Notes under the pieces: generated by a model
The model's input: only the letters and a program-made list of their open reading frames with translations
Database searches by the model: none
What the model was told of the DNA's origin: nothing
Shown here: positions 35,391-44,298 of the stretch, in pieces
Numbering within the stretch: the stretch's first letter is position 1
Layout of the letters: each line of letters starts with the position of its first letter
Assembly (NCBI GenBank): GCA_049578545.1
Contig: JBAUMF010000012.1
Coordinates: 1-64,000 of the forward strand
DNA: 64,000 nucleotides
Source: DASQBT01 sp049578545
GTDB lineage: Bacteria; Pseudomonadota; Gammaproteobacteria; Burkholderiales; Thiobacillaceae
Reading direction: 5' to 3'
Made by a program: the position numbers and the translations under genes

Positions 35391-36016
35391 ATCTCGATCT
35401 GAATAATCTTGACCTAAAGACAATTCCTGACTGGCCATTCGGGGCAAAGTTGGTGACGTTGGCTCTCCTTTTCATATTGATAGTAGGTGCAGGTTGGTGG
35501 TTCGATTGGAAGTCTGGCCTGGACGCGCTTGAAGTGGGCCAGCGTAAGGAACAAGAACTCCGGGCAACCTTCGTAGCAAAGAAAGGACAGGCAGTTAACC
35601 TGGAAGCCTATGAACAGCAGTTGAAGGATATTCAACAGGCTTTTGGCGCTCTCCTGAAACAGCTTCCTAATCGCCAGGAAATGGATGCCTTGATAACTGA
35701 CGTAAACCAGGCTGGGCTAGGCCGTGGCTTGCAATTCGAACTGTTCAAGCCGGGCGCAGAAATCAAGAGTGACTTTTATGCCGAAACGCCAATCAGTATC
35801 AAGGTAACAGGTGGGTATCAAGATCTAGCCGCATTTACCAGCGATGTGGCAAAGCTTTCGCGCATTGTTACTTTGCACGATATCTCCCTCACACCTGGCA
35901 AGGATGGTTCTTTGGAGATGGACGCGATAGCCAAGACGTATCGCTACCTGGATGAAGATGAAGTAGCCGCTCAGGAGCAGGCCAAGAAGAAAGATAAGAA
36001 GGGAGTGAAGAAATGA
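35387..36016 (+). CDS. pilO: Type IV pilus assembly protein PilO
   Basis: A 209-residue protein with one membrane helix (about 20-42), a coiled coil (about 50-90), and a periplasmic ferredoxin-like domain that includes YAETPISIKVTGGYQDLAAFTSDVAKL, a PilO signature. It forms a heterodimer with PilN and recruits PilP. A Lys-rich tail (AKKKDKKGVKK) ends it. Its start overlaps pilN and its stop overlaps pilP, each by four bases. Confidence 0.95.
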   Translation: MNLDLNNLDLKTIPDWPFGAKLVTLALLFILIVGAGWWFDWKSGLDALEVGQRKEQELRATFVAKKGQAVNLEAYEQQLKDIQQAFGALLKQLPNRQEMDALITDVNQAGLGRGLQFELFKPGAEIKSDFYAETPISIKVTGGYQDLAAFTSDVAKLSRIVTLHDISLTPGKDGSLEMDAIAKTYRYLDEDEVAAQEQAKKKDKKGVKK

Positions 36017-36513
36017 AAAAGCTCACCTGCCTTCTGTTTAGCCTGATGCTTGCCGCTTGTGGCATTGGTGGCATGAGTGATCTGAAGCAGTTCGTTGCAG
36101 ATACCGGTAAGGATTTGCAGGGCAAAGTTGAACCTCTTCCCCAAGTCAAACCGTATGAGCCTTTCGAATACAATGCATTCAACCTTCCTGATCCATTCAA
36201 ACCGCGCAAGCTATCTCCCAAGGGAGGAGGTGGCGGGCTACAGCCCGATTTGGCACGGCCCAAGGAACCATTGGAAGCATACTCCCTGGAAACACTGAAA
36301 ATGGTGGGTACCTTGGAGAAAGATGGCGTCATCAATGCAGTGATCAAGACTCCCGATAACGCCATATATCATGTGCACAAAGGAAATTATTTGGGCCAGA
36401 ACTTCGGCATGATTGTTGGAATAAGCGATTCCGGAGTCAAGCTCAAAGAAATTGTGCAGGATAGCGCAGGTGATTGGACTGAGCGCGACAGTACCCTAAC
36501 TTTGCAAGAGTGA
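36013..36513 (+). CDS. pilP: Type IV pilus lipoprotein PilP
   Basis: A 166-residue lipoprotein, lipobox MLAAC (about residues 12-16). The N-terminal unstructured part (PLPQVKPYEPFEYNAFNLPDPFKP) binds PilN/PilO, and the C-terminal beta-sandwich (LETLKMVGTLEKDGVINAVI to GDWTERDSTLTL) contacts the PilQ secretin. It overlaps pilO by four bases, and pilQ follows within 12 bases. Confidence 0.95.
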   Translation: MKKLTCLLFSLMLAACGIGGMSDLKQFVADTGKDLQGKVEPLPQVKPYEPFEYNAFNLPDPFKPRKLSPKGGGGGLQPDLARPKEPLEAYSLETLKMVGTLEKDGVINAVIKTPDNAIYHVHKGNYLGQNFGMIVGISDSGVKLKEIVQDSAGDWTERDSTLTLQE

Positions 36514-36524
36514 TTGAGGCGGAT

Positions 36525-38813
36525 ATGAAAAACCGAGTCCATTTTACCCAGCTAGTAGTTCGATATAGTGCCTGGCTCTTCATGACCCTGTCCCTAGCCT
36601 TAGGGATGCAGGCCAGGGCTGAAGGGGTTCCGACGTCGAACGCCGTGATGTCAGTGGATCCGGCAGCCTTGCCAGGCGGCAAGGTCGTGCTGAGGGTGGG
36701 AATGAAAGAAGCCCTCAAGAGCACACCATCCGGTTTTTCTGTTGGGAACCCTCCACGCATTGCGCTCGATTTGACAGATACCGGCAATGGTCTGGGCAAG
36801 AATACGATTGAAGCAAACCTGGGTCCCTTAACCAGCGTCAACGTAATCCAGGCGGGCAATCGTACGCGTCTGGTATTGAATCTGAATCGGTCGGTCGAGT
36901 ACGAAGCCAAGCTCGATGGTAAATACCTGATCATATCTTTGGGAAGCAATTCGGCCGCTACAGCAGCACCGGTTAACGCATCGGCGCAGTTCGCCGAGGC
37001 CGCGCCTGCGGCTGCCCACCATGCAATTCGTGATATTGATTTCCGTCGTGGCCCGAATGGTGAGGGTCGCATTGTGACCACATTGGCGGATGCGCAGACC
37101 GGGATCAACATTCGGCAGCAGGCGAAGGGCATAACCGTCGATTTCATTGACACCGAGCTTCCCAAGGCCCTCCAGCGGCGGCTGGATGTTGCTGATTTTG
37201 CGACGCCCGTAAGAATTGTTGAAAGCTATGCGCTGGGTGATAGCACCCGTATGGTCATCGAGCCCCAGGGTGGCTGGGAGTATTCTGCCTATCAGACGGA
37301 CAATCAGTTTGTCGTGGAGGTCAAGCCCTCTTCCGACGGTGAGAAAAAAACGCCGGATGGAAAAATCAAGTACACAGGCGAAAAACTATCTCTCAACTTC
37401 CAGAACGTTGAGGTTCGCTCTGTGCTGCAAGTGATTGCCGATTTTACCGGCCTGAATATCGTTGCCAGCGATACAGTCAATGGCAATCTGACTTTGCGCC
37501 TCAAGGACGTGCCCTGGGATCAGGCGCTGGACCTGATCCTGCAAACCAAGGGTCTGGACAAACGGGTCAACGGTAACATTATCTGGATTGCACCCAAGGA
37601 TGAGCTGCTCGCCAAGGAGAAGCTGGAATTTGAGGCCAAATCGGCGATTGCTGAGCTGGAGCCTTTGGTTACGGAATATATCCCGCTCAATTACCTGCGC
37701 GCTGATGAAGCCCAGGCACTTCTATACGGTTTCACGGGTGGGTCTTCTTCCCAAGGTGCAACAAGTGGCAAGGCAACCTGCTCAACCCAGGCCGAAGGCG
37801 TCGGCGGCACGGCCGGAACCCAGAGTTCCCAGCAAAGCCAGGGGCAAAGCAATCAGTCAATCCTCTCCAAACGCGGGCGTGCAACGTATGAGCTGAAGAC
37901 CAATACGCTGATCATCAACGACACGGCCAAGAAGATTGATGAAGTTCGTCAACTGCTGGCCAAGCTGGATGTCCCTGCGCGCCAGGTCATGATTGAGGCG
38001 CGGATCGTCCTCGCGGATGAGTCGTTTTCGCGACAGCTGGGTGCCCGCCTAGGGGTTGGGATTGGCGGCACATTCAGAGTGGGGAACAGCAGTCAGAATG
38101 GAATCGGATTGGGCTCCACCCTGGGAAATTCGCAAACGATTGCCAATCCTCTCAATAATGGGGGTAGCAGCGCAATTGGTCCTTCATTCAGTAATGTCAA
38201 TTTGCCTGCCCCAGTTACCAGCTCAAACCTTTCACCCGCCACATTGGGTTTGACCCTGCTCAATGTCGGCTCCGGTAACCTGATCAGTCTCGAACTTCAG
38301 GCTATGGAGGCGGATCTACAAGGCAAGGTGCTTTCCAATCCACGGGTGGTTACCTCCAATCAAAAACCAGCGGTCATTCTCCAGGGGACGCAGATTCCCT
38401 ATACCACCCTTCAGGTTGCCAGCGGCATTCCCACCTATACGGTGACGTTCAAGGATGCCTTGCTGTGTCTGCTGGTCGACCCGCAGATCCTGAACAATGA
38501 TTCAATCGTCATGACGGTGGAAATACAAAAGGACACCGAGGGGGCTCTTGTGGTGGTTCCGGGAGGTGGCTCGGTTCCAGGCATTGACACCAAGCGGGTC
38601 AAGACGCAGGTTCGTGTGAAAAACGGCGAAACCGCAGTGTTGGGCGGCGTCTATGAAACGGTGACCCGCGATGACTACAACAAGGTACCTTTCCTCGGGG
38701 ATTTGCCATTCCTTGGCAACCTGTTCAAGAACAATAATAAGGAAACCGCGAAAACCGAACTGCTGATCTTCCTGACTCCGCGCATTCTTGATGACCGCAT
38801 GAGTCTGAGGTAA
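36525..38813 (+). CDS. pilQ: Type IV pilus secretin PilQ
   Basis: I take the ATG at 36525 (762 residues), which follows GAGGCGG and begins a signal peptide (cleavage near ARA, residue 33); a GTG at 36510 is a weaker option. AMIN domains occupy about 45-270, an STN domain (LSLNFQNVEVRSVLQVIADF) comes next, then N0/N1 domains with a Gly/Ser/Gln-rich insert (SSQGATSGKATCSTQAEG...) and the outer-membrane secretin pore with VLSNPRVVTSNQKPAVI and a C-terminal GDLPFLGNLF motif. It forms the outer-membrane ring through which the pilus emerges. No lipidation Cys follows the signal. Confidence 0.95.
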   Translation: MKNRVHFTQLVVRYSAWLFMTLSLALGMQARAEGVPTSNAVMSVDPAALPGGKVVLRVGMKEALKSTPSGFSVGNPPRIALDLTDTGNGLGKNTIEANLGPLTSVNVIQAGNRTRLVLNLNRSVEYEAKLDGKYLIISLGSNSAATAAPVNASAQFAEAAPAAAHHAIRDIDFRRGPNGEGRIVTTLADAQTGINIRQQAKGITVDFIDTELPKALQRRLDVADFATPVRIVESYALGDSTRMVIEPQGGWEYSAYQTDNQFVVEVKPSSDGEKKTPDGKIKYTGEKLSLNFQNVEVRSVLQVIADFTGLNIVASDTVNGNLTLRLKDVPWDQALDLILQTKGLDKRVNGNIIWIAPKDELLAKEKLEFEAKSAIAELEPLVTEYIPLNYLRADEAQALLYGFTGGSSSQGATSGKATCSTQAEGVGGTAGTQSSQQSQGQSNQSILSKRGRATYELKTNTLIINDTAKKIDEVRQLLAKLDVPARQVMIEARIVLADESFSRQLGARLGVGIGGTFRVGNSSQNGIGLGSTLGNSQTIANPLNNGGSSAIGPSFSNVNLPAPVTSSNLSPATLGLTLLNVGSGNLISLELQAMEADLQGKVLSNPRVVTSNQKPAVILQGTQIPYTTLQVASGIPTYTVTFKDALLCLLVDPQILNNDSIVMTVEIQKDTEGALVVVPGGGSVPGIDTKRVKTQVRVKNGETAVLGGVYETVTRDDYNKVPFLGDLPFLGNLFKNNNKETAKTELLIFLTPRILDDRMSLR

Positions 38814-38846
38814 AACCTGGCAGCCCATGTCCGCTACAATGCGGGC

Positions 38847-39404
38847 ATGGGCAAGCATGACAATATCTTTCTGGTCGGTTTGATGGGGGCGGGCAAGACC
38901 ACCATCGGAAAGAGTCTGGCCAGGCAACTCGAGAAAACCTTCTATGATTCCGACTATGTGCTGGAACAGCGCACGGGCGTTCGCATACCCGTCATATTTG
39001 AGATTGAGGGTGAAGCCGGTTTCCGCAAAAGGGAAGAGGAGGCCCTGGAGGGATTGACGTGCCGCGACAATATCGTGCTTGCAACCGGGGGCGGAGCGGT
39101 GTTGGCCGCAAGCAATCGGGAGAAACTGAAGGCTCGGGGCACGGTGGTTTACCTTCATGGCCGCCCGGAGGATCTCTGCCAGCGCACACGCCACGACAAG
39201 AACCGCCCACTGTTGCAAACAGAAAATCGCATGCAAAAGCTAAAGGACCTTTACCAGGTTAGGGACCCCCTTTATCGGGAAGTCGCGGACATTGTCGTGG
39301 ACACCGGTCGGCAGAGTATTCAAAGCCTGACAGAGAAACTGAAACGCCAGCTTGTTGACCTGGGTTATGCTGGCAAAGGTGAGACCAGCCCTGAGCAGAT
39401 CTAG
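38847..39404 (+). CDS. aroK: Shikimate kinase I
   Basis: A 185-residue kinase that phosphorylates shikimate in aromatic amino acid synthesis. The P-loop is GLMGAGKTTIGKSLA (about 12-26), shikimate-binding residues lie in DSDYVLEQRTG and RKREEEAL, then GGGAV, and the lid has RTRHDKNRPLL. The length is typical. It follows pilQ, the order usual in proteobacteria, but the expected aroB partner is not next; the following gene codes a beta-helix protein whose start overlaps this gene. Confidence 0.95.
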   Translation: MGKHDNIFLVGLMGAGKTTIGKSLARQLEKTFYDSDYVLEQRTGVRIPVIFEIEGEAGFRKREEEALEGLTCRDNIVLATGGGAVLAASNREKLKARGTVVYLHGRPEDLCQRTRHDKNRPLLQTENRMQKLKDLYQVRDPLYREVADIVVDTGRQSIQSLTEKLKRQLVDLGYAGKGETSPEQI

Positions 39405-40704
39405 GCTTAATTCAATCGCCATTGCCAGTTTGCTGGCATTGGCAATCTTGATCCGGCCGGGTTATGTCAAGGCCCGCATCATTCTGGCCGGTCCGGAGGC
39501 TTACTTGCCGGCACTCCATGCCCTTCACGCGGGCGACACACTTCAACTTGCTCCAGGTGTCTACCTCAAAGGCCTGCCCATTCATGGATTGCGAGGTGGG
39601 CCAACTCAGCCCATCATTATTACCGGACCGGAAGATGGAACCGTTGCCCAGTTCCTGGCGCAATCGGGGGCCAACACCATCAGCCTGGTGGATGCGGCGT
39701 ATATTGTCATCCGCAACCTTACTCTGGATGGGAGGAATCTCCCCGTCGACGGGGTGAAGGCGGAAGGGCATAGCCGATACACCCATGACATCACCCTGGA
39801 AAACCTGCATATCATTGGCCATGGCAACAACCAGCAGATCGTGGGCATATCAACCAAATGCCCGTCATGGAACTGGGTGATCCGTGGCAACACGATCGAG
39901 GGCGCAGGGACCGGCATTTACCTCGGAAATTCAGACGGTTCGGCGCCATTCTGGGCGGGGCTGGTTGAATCCAATCTGGTGGTGGACAGCATCGGCTATG
40001 ATCTCCAGATCAAACATCAAAAGCCCAGACCCGCCCTTGAGGAAGCGCCAACCGGGCCAGCGGTAACCGTCGTTCGCAACAATCTGTTCGGCAAGTCCCG
40101 CAATGCATCCGTCGGTGTGATGGCCAGGCCCAACATGCTGCTGGGCCACTGGCCGCTCGAAGGGCCGGGCGCAGATGACCGCTATCTCGTCTATGGCAAC
40201 TACTTCGTCGATAATGCGACTGAGGCCTTGTTTCAGGCAGAAGGCAGGGTGGCGCTTTACAACAACGTCTTCATCAATCCTTTTGGGGATGCCGTGCATA
40301 TCCAGCCGCACAACGACATACCGCGCGATATGGATATTTTTTACAACACGGTGCTGGCGCGGGATGCGGGTATCGTCGTCCGGCAGAAGCCATCCACAGG
40401 TGAGGCTTTTTCGCAAAGGGTTGAGGCCAATCTCGTTGCCGCCAGCCGACCCATTCAGGGTGGTGAAGCGGCGCACAATGCCACCCTGTCCTTTCAGGAA
40501 GCTCTGGACAAGCAGTACCCGGCAACTCAACTTACCCAAGCGCTAGCGAACAGTGGCCATGTCAGGGAAAGAGTACCCCAGGCAGCCTGGGCCAACTTTG
40601 CTTTTTATCCGGACTGGAATTTGGGTCGCAACAACCCGGCGCAGCTTGGCGCGTGGGGAAACCAAGTCAACGCGAACTTTGAAGCCTATATCAATGGACG
40701 CTGA
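39367..40704 (+). CDS. Right-handed parallel beta-helix protein, surface-polysaccharide locus
   Basis: A 445-residue secreted protein with an N-terminal signal-like segment (SIAIASLLALAILIRPGYVKA) and the repeated pattern of pectate-lyase/right-handed beta-helix proteins: AYIVIRNLTLDGRN, ITLENLHIIGHG, WVIRGNTIEGAGTGIYLGN, VVRNNLFG, VALYNNVFINPFGDAVHI, ANLVAASRPI. This fold is found in polysaccharide lyases and carbohydrate-binding proteins; the catalytic group is not clear. The start is uncertain: ATG 39367 lies inside aroK and GTG 39379 is another option. It overlaps the VanZ gene by 11 bases. Confidence 0.8.
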   Translation: MLAKVRPALSRSRLNSIAIASLLALAILIRPGYVKARIILAGPEAYLPALHALHAGDTLQLAPGVYLKGLPIHGLRGGPTQPIIITGPEDGTVAQFLAQSGANTISLVDAAYIVIRNLTLDGRNLPVDGVKAEGHSRYTHDITLENLHIIGHGNNQQIVGISTKCPSWNWVIRGNTIEGAGTGIYLGNSDGSAPFWAGLVESNLVVDSIGYDLQIKHQKPRPALEEAPTGPAVTVVRNNLFGKSRNASVGVMARPNMLLGHWPLEGPGADDRYLVYGNYFVDNATEALFQAEGRVALYNNVFINPFGDAVHIQPHNDIPRDMDIFYNTVLARDAGIVVRQKPSTGEAFSQRVEANLVAASRPIQGGEAAHNATLSFQEALDKQYPATQLTQALANSGHVRERVPQAAWANFAFYPDWNLGRNNPAQLGAWGNQVNANFEAYINGR

Positions 40705-42178
40705 CGTGATACCAGCCAATCCCGGCGCCAGGCAAGCAGACTTGCATGATGTCCGTCGAACTCTGTCTTTTGTCGCCCTGTTCTATCTGGTATTCGTCAT
40801 ATACGGCAGTCTGGTTCCGCTGCACTTTCATTACCAGCCGTGGGATAAGGCTGTCGCATACTTTCGAACCATTCCCTACCTGAATCTGGGGATCGGTTCA
40901 CGAGCTGACTGGGTGGCCAACATCCTGCTGTTCATTCCCCTCGCATTTCTTTGGCTCGGTGTCCTGTGGCCGCGCGGATTCCTGGGCAGATTCCTGGCTA
41001 CAGTCGCTGTGCTGGCCGCAGGCTTCGCACTGAGCGTAGGGATTGAGTTCACGCAAATATTTTTCCCTCCACGCACCGTGTCCATTAACGACATCATCGC
41101 CGAAAGCCTGGGTACCCTCATTGGTGTAGTGGGATGGTGGGCGTTCGGCGCAAGGCTTTCGAGCTGGTATGTCGACTGGAGGCGCATCAAGGAACCAACG
41201 ACATTTGCCGAGCGCCTCGCGTGGGCCTATGTCGCGGGGATTTACGTTTATGGCGTGCTTCCATTGGATCTCACAATCAGCGCAGTCGAGGTTTTTCACA
41301 AATGGCGCGAGGGCAAACTGATCCTGATCCCGTTTGCAGGTCTGCCACCGGAAGCCGGCCTGGCGCTTTTTAACGTGACGATGGATGCGCTGATGTGGAC
41401 ACCCGCTGCATTCCTCTGGCGGATCAGCGGAAAACGCAGCAGCTTGAAAGTGTGGGGGATGGTGGTCGGCGGCGCAGCATTGCTGGAATTTCTGCAATTG
41501 TTTGTGTATTCCCGGGTTACCGATGTCACCGAGGTGATCACCGCTGCTCTCGGCGGGGCGATAGGCGTTTTTCTGGGAGTGAACTTTGGTGCCGGCGTAC
41601 GGCCAAGTAGTGAAGTAGGAAGAACAACGGCCACGTCGGATATCATTAGAACGTGGTTGCCGCTTGCGCTTGCCATGTTGTGGGTGTGTGGCCTGGCCGC
41701 ATTGTTCTGGTACCCCTTCCATTTCCGGACGGATGGCGCGTTCCTGCATGAGCGTCTGCACAACCTGATGACGCGTGTCCCGTTTGAAGCCTACTACTTC
41801 GGTACCGAGTACCGTGCCGCGACGGAGGTATTGCACAAGGTGCTTTTTTTCATCCCGCTGGGCGCACTGCTTGCCTGGTTCGTCTCTCAACTGCGCTGGA
41901 CCTGGCGTGGCTTTGCGACGTTTCTGTCTTTGCTGTTGATTGCGGGTACGGCTCTGGCGATTGATCTGGGTCGGCTCGCCCTGCCGGAGAAGAATCCGGA
42001 CAGTATCGATATCGTCCTGCAGGGGCTGGGTGGCCTCATGGGTTTTTTCATTATCAGAGTCGTTCTTTCCCGCAGGTTGCTGGCTGTGAACTCTGGAAGG
42101 GCTGCCTTATCGTCGAATGGCAAACGGCACACCCGCCCCACGCGACGAGTGATGGATGGGACAAGCGGCAAGGCATGA
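40694..42178 (+). CDS. VanZ-family multi-span membrane protein
   Basis: ATG 40694, overlapping the beta-helix stop, gives 494 residues; the longer frame to 40553 lies inside that gene. There are ten or more hydrophobic segments and two VanZ-like units: one around VPLHFHYQPWDKAV to EFTQIFFPPRTVSINDIIAESLGTLIG (about 35-145) and one around EFLQLFVYSRVTDVTEVITAALGGAIGV and FHFRTDGAFLHERLHNL. VanZ-like proteins are linked to cell-surface polysaccharide and teicoplanin tolerance, with no settled biochemistry. The gene lies 25 bases before an O-antigen-ligase gene. Confidence 0.85.
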   Translation: MDADVIPANPGARQADLHDVRRTLSFVALFYLVFVIYGSLVPLHFHYQPWDKAVAYFRTIPYLNLGIGSRADWVANILLFIPLAFLWLGVLWPRGFLGRFLATVAVLAAGFALSVGIEFTQIFFPPRTVSINDIIAESLGTLIGVVGWWAFGARLSSWYVDWRRIKEPTTFAERLAWAYVAGIYVYGVLPLDLTISAVEVFHKWREGKLILIPFAGLPPEAGLALFNVTMDALMWTPAAFLWRISGKRSSLKVWGMVVGGAALLEFLQLFVYSRVTDVTEVITAALGGAIGVFLGVNFGAGVRPSSEVGRTTATSDIIRTWLPLALAMLWVCGLAALFWYPFHFRTDGAFLHERLHNLMTRVPFEAYYFGTEYRAATEVLHKVLFFIPLGALLAWFVSQLRWTWRGFATFLSLLLIAGTALAIDLGRLALPEKNPDSIDIVLQGLGGLMGFFIIRVVLSRRLLAVNSGRAALSSNGKRHTRPTRRVMDGTSGKA

Positions 42179-42203
42179 TGACGACCATTCATAGAGTCTG
42201 CGT

Positions 42204-43517
42204 ATGCACGATGTAACCGCTTACATCATGCTGTTGGCCCTGGCTGTAATGGCCTGGCGGGAGCCCTGGATGGGTTTGCTGGGTTTGGCAATGCTCAACG
42301 TCGTTCACCCCCAGGGGGCGGGCAACGGCGAAGCCGCGGCTCTTCCAGCCTATTCCATTCTGCTTGGTATCACGTTGGTTTCGGCCACCTATGCCTGGTT
42401 GCGCAAGCGCCTTGAACCAGTGCTTTTCTGGGATTGGCGTCTTCTGGTTCTATTCTTGTTGCTGGGGCAGTTTGCCTTGACCACCTGGTTGGGCGTGAAC
42501 CCTTGGGCGGCATGGGCCAAGTTGGCCAGTGTGGGAAAGATGTTCATTCCGCTGATCCTCATGACCGTGTTGATCGACAGCAGGGAAAAGCTTCGACTCT
42601 TGCTCATGGTGATGGCTGGATCGGTCGCACTGGTTGCAGTGAAAGGGGGCTATTGGGCGCTGATTACCGGTTTTCGGGACCGGGTTTACGGTGCGCCCGG
42701 CAGTGAAATGGCGGGTAACAATGAATTTGCGATCGCGGTGACTATGGCGATTCCGCTGCTGTTTCTATGGCGGGACGAAGCTAACGACCGTGCGCTACGC
42801 GCGGTATTGGTGGCTGCTATCGTGCTGTGCTTTGGCGCTGCATTATCTTCGTGGTCGCGTGGTGGGTTCCTCAGCCTGAGTGCGATGAGCCTGCTTTTGA
42901 TCTGGCACTACCGGCGCAAGGGCGCACCGCTGGTGCTTCTGATACTCGGGTTGGCGGCAATCGCGTTGTTGTTCCCGGAGGGCTGGATTGCGCGGATGAC
43001 AGGTATGGGTCAGTATCAAACTGACGAGTCCGCCGTGGGGAGGCTGGAAGTCTGGCAAAACGGTTGGAAATATATGCTGGCCCACCCCTGGCTGGGTGGC
43101 GGCTTTGAAAGCTGGATCTTTGTCTCCCTGCGAGAAGGCATGCGTGACTGGCACAATGCCTACATCAAGATGGGGGTCGAGCATGGTTTTCCGGGCTTGT
43201 TGCTTTGGCTGGCGCTCTTGGCCGGCACATATGTGAGCCTAACCCGCATGATCACGCGGGCGAAACTCTGGCGTCTGGATTGGGCCCAGCGCTGGGCCGC
43301 CATGTTGCGGGCCTCACTCGTCGCTTATGGGGTCGGAGCAGTTTTCCTCGGAATTGCCTACTGGGAACTGCTTTACTGGCTGTTGATGGCAAGCGCACTT
43401 GCCACACGCTTTGCCGTTCGGGAGCAGCGCAGCCTGCTTGGGGCTCAACGCGACAAGGGGCAAGGTTTTGACCAACGGCGCCATATGGAATTGGCGTTGG
43501 GCGAGCAGGCAAGGTGA
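42204..43517 (+). CDS. O-antigen ligase/Wzy-like membrane protein, exosortase-A associated
   Basis: A 437-residue protein with about ten membrane helices and the Wzy_C-like block LSSWSRGGFLSLSAMSLLLIWHYRR. The periplasmic segment ESWIFVSLREGMRDWHNAYIKMGVEHGFPGLLLWL holds the conserved HN...G...E..HG pattern of ligases and polymerases. In XrtA organisms I recall a dedicated O-glycosylation ligase of this sort next to PEP-CTERM genes; the substrate is unproven. It starts 25 bases after the VanZ gene, and a PrsR box candidate lies five bases past its stop. Confidence 0.88.
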   Translation: MHDVTAYIMLLALAVMAWREPWMGLLGLAMLNVVHPQGAGNGEAAALPAYSILLGITLVSATYAWLRKRLEPVLFWDWRLLVLFLLLGQFALTTWLGVNPWAAWAKLASVGKMFIPLILMTVLIDSREKLRLLLMVMAGSVALVAVKGGYWALITGFRDRVYGAPGSEMAGNNEFAIAVTMAIPLLFLWRDEANDRALRAVLVAAIVLCFGAALSSWSRGGFLSLSAMSLLLIWHYRRKGAPLVLLILGLAAIALLFPEGWIARMTGMGQYQTDESAVGRLEVWQNGWKYMLAHPWLGGGFESWIFVSLREGMRDWHNAYIKMGVEHGFPGLLLWLALLAGTYVSLTRMITRAKLWRLDWAQRWAAMLRASLVAYGVGAVFLGIAYWELLYWLLMASALATRFAVREQRSLLGAQRDKGQGFDQRRHMELALGEQAR

Positions 43518-43521
43518 AGAC

Positions 43522-43538
43522 TGTCGGAAAATTTTACG
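43522..43538 (+). promoter_or_regulatory. PEP-CTERM box (candidate PrsR site), copy 2
   Basis: The sequence TGTCGGAAAATTTTACG matches the other copies at TGTCGG and TTTAC (final A to G). It is 62 bp upstream of the -24 box. Confidence 0.7.
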
Positions 43539-43600
43539 GATTAGCTGGCAAGATATGCGTGCCAAGGCCTATCATCCTGTTTACGAAACGAAAATTGTCG

Positions 43601-43617
43601 CGGGCGTGGAAATTGCT
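43601..43617 (+). promoter_or_regulatory. Sigma-54 (-24/-12) promoter of the second PEP-CTERM gene
   Basis: The sequence CGGGCGTGGAAATTGCT has GG and GC exactly 10 bases apart and a perfect TTGCT -12 box; the -24 box (GGGCG) is weaker than in the other two. The start codon lies 57 bases downstream. Confidence 0.65.
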
Positions 43618-43673
43618 TTAATTAATTGAGATCAGAATATTTTCCCTCTCGATAGGGGGATGTGGAGAAAATC

Positions 43674-44285
43674 ATGTTGGGTTTCTTTCAGAAGAGCGCA
43701 CTTGGGCTGGTTGCGGCCGCGGGGCTGATGATGGCGGGCAACGCCTTCGCAGCCAGTTACTTCATCATTCTGAAGGATAATGCCAGTAATAATATCGGCT
43801 GCGCCAGCGGCGGGTTTTCTTTTACGAAGACCAGTGCCGGGACCTTCCCCACCGGTGGAGCTTCGGTCATGCTCGGGCGCTGCACCTTCGTTCCTGGCAT
43901 CGCCAACGGCACGTACAGCCCGGGCAACCTGAGCGTGGTGGTACAGGACATCACCACTCCACAGCCTCAGGGGCCTAATGTTGAAGGGCTGACCGGCACC
44001 CTGCAGTTCACCACCACCGCGGCGGGTGACTGCGATGGAACCGGTACTTCAACTCTTCCCAAGACTTACACTATCACGTTCAGTTATGGTGGCACTCCGA
44101 ATCCCGCTTCGCGCACCTACAGCATTGCGTGTGCGGGACCTGGCAATCCACTACCTCCAGTTACCGGTGTCTATGATGCGCGCAACACCGCAAGCTTGCC
44201 GGAACCCGAAACGCTGCTATTGATGCTGGCTGGCCTCGCTGGCTACGGGCTGGTGATGCGGCGCCGGCGCAAGCTTCACGCCTGA
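43674..44285 (+). CDS. PEP-CTERM exosortase-target protein
   Basis: ATG 43674, six bases after GGAG, gives 203 residues; an alternative start 12 bases earlier would be in the GGAG. It has a signal peptide (cleavage near AFA-A), a body with three Cys residues (IGCASGG, GRCTFV, GDCDGT) plus one in the tail, and a C-terminal sorting signal LPEPETLLLMLAGLAGYGLVMRRRRKLHA, in which the PEP motif is followed by a helix and basic residues. Upstream are a box and a sigma-54 promoter. It stands between two O-antigen-ligase-like genes. Confidence 0.93.
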   Translation: MLGFFQKSALGLVAAAGLMMAGNAFAASYFIILKDNASNNIGCASGGFSFTKTSAGTFPTGGASVMLGRCTFVPGIANGTYSPGNLSVVVQDITTPQPQGPNVEGLTGTLQFTTTAAGDCDGTGTSTLPKTYTITFSYGGTPNPASRTYSIACAGPGNPLPPVTGVYDARNTASLPEPETLLLMLAGLAGYGLVMRRRRKLHA

Positions 44286-44298
44286 TCGGTCTTCTCTA

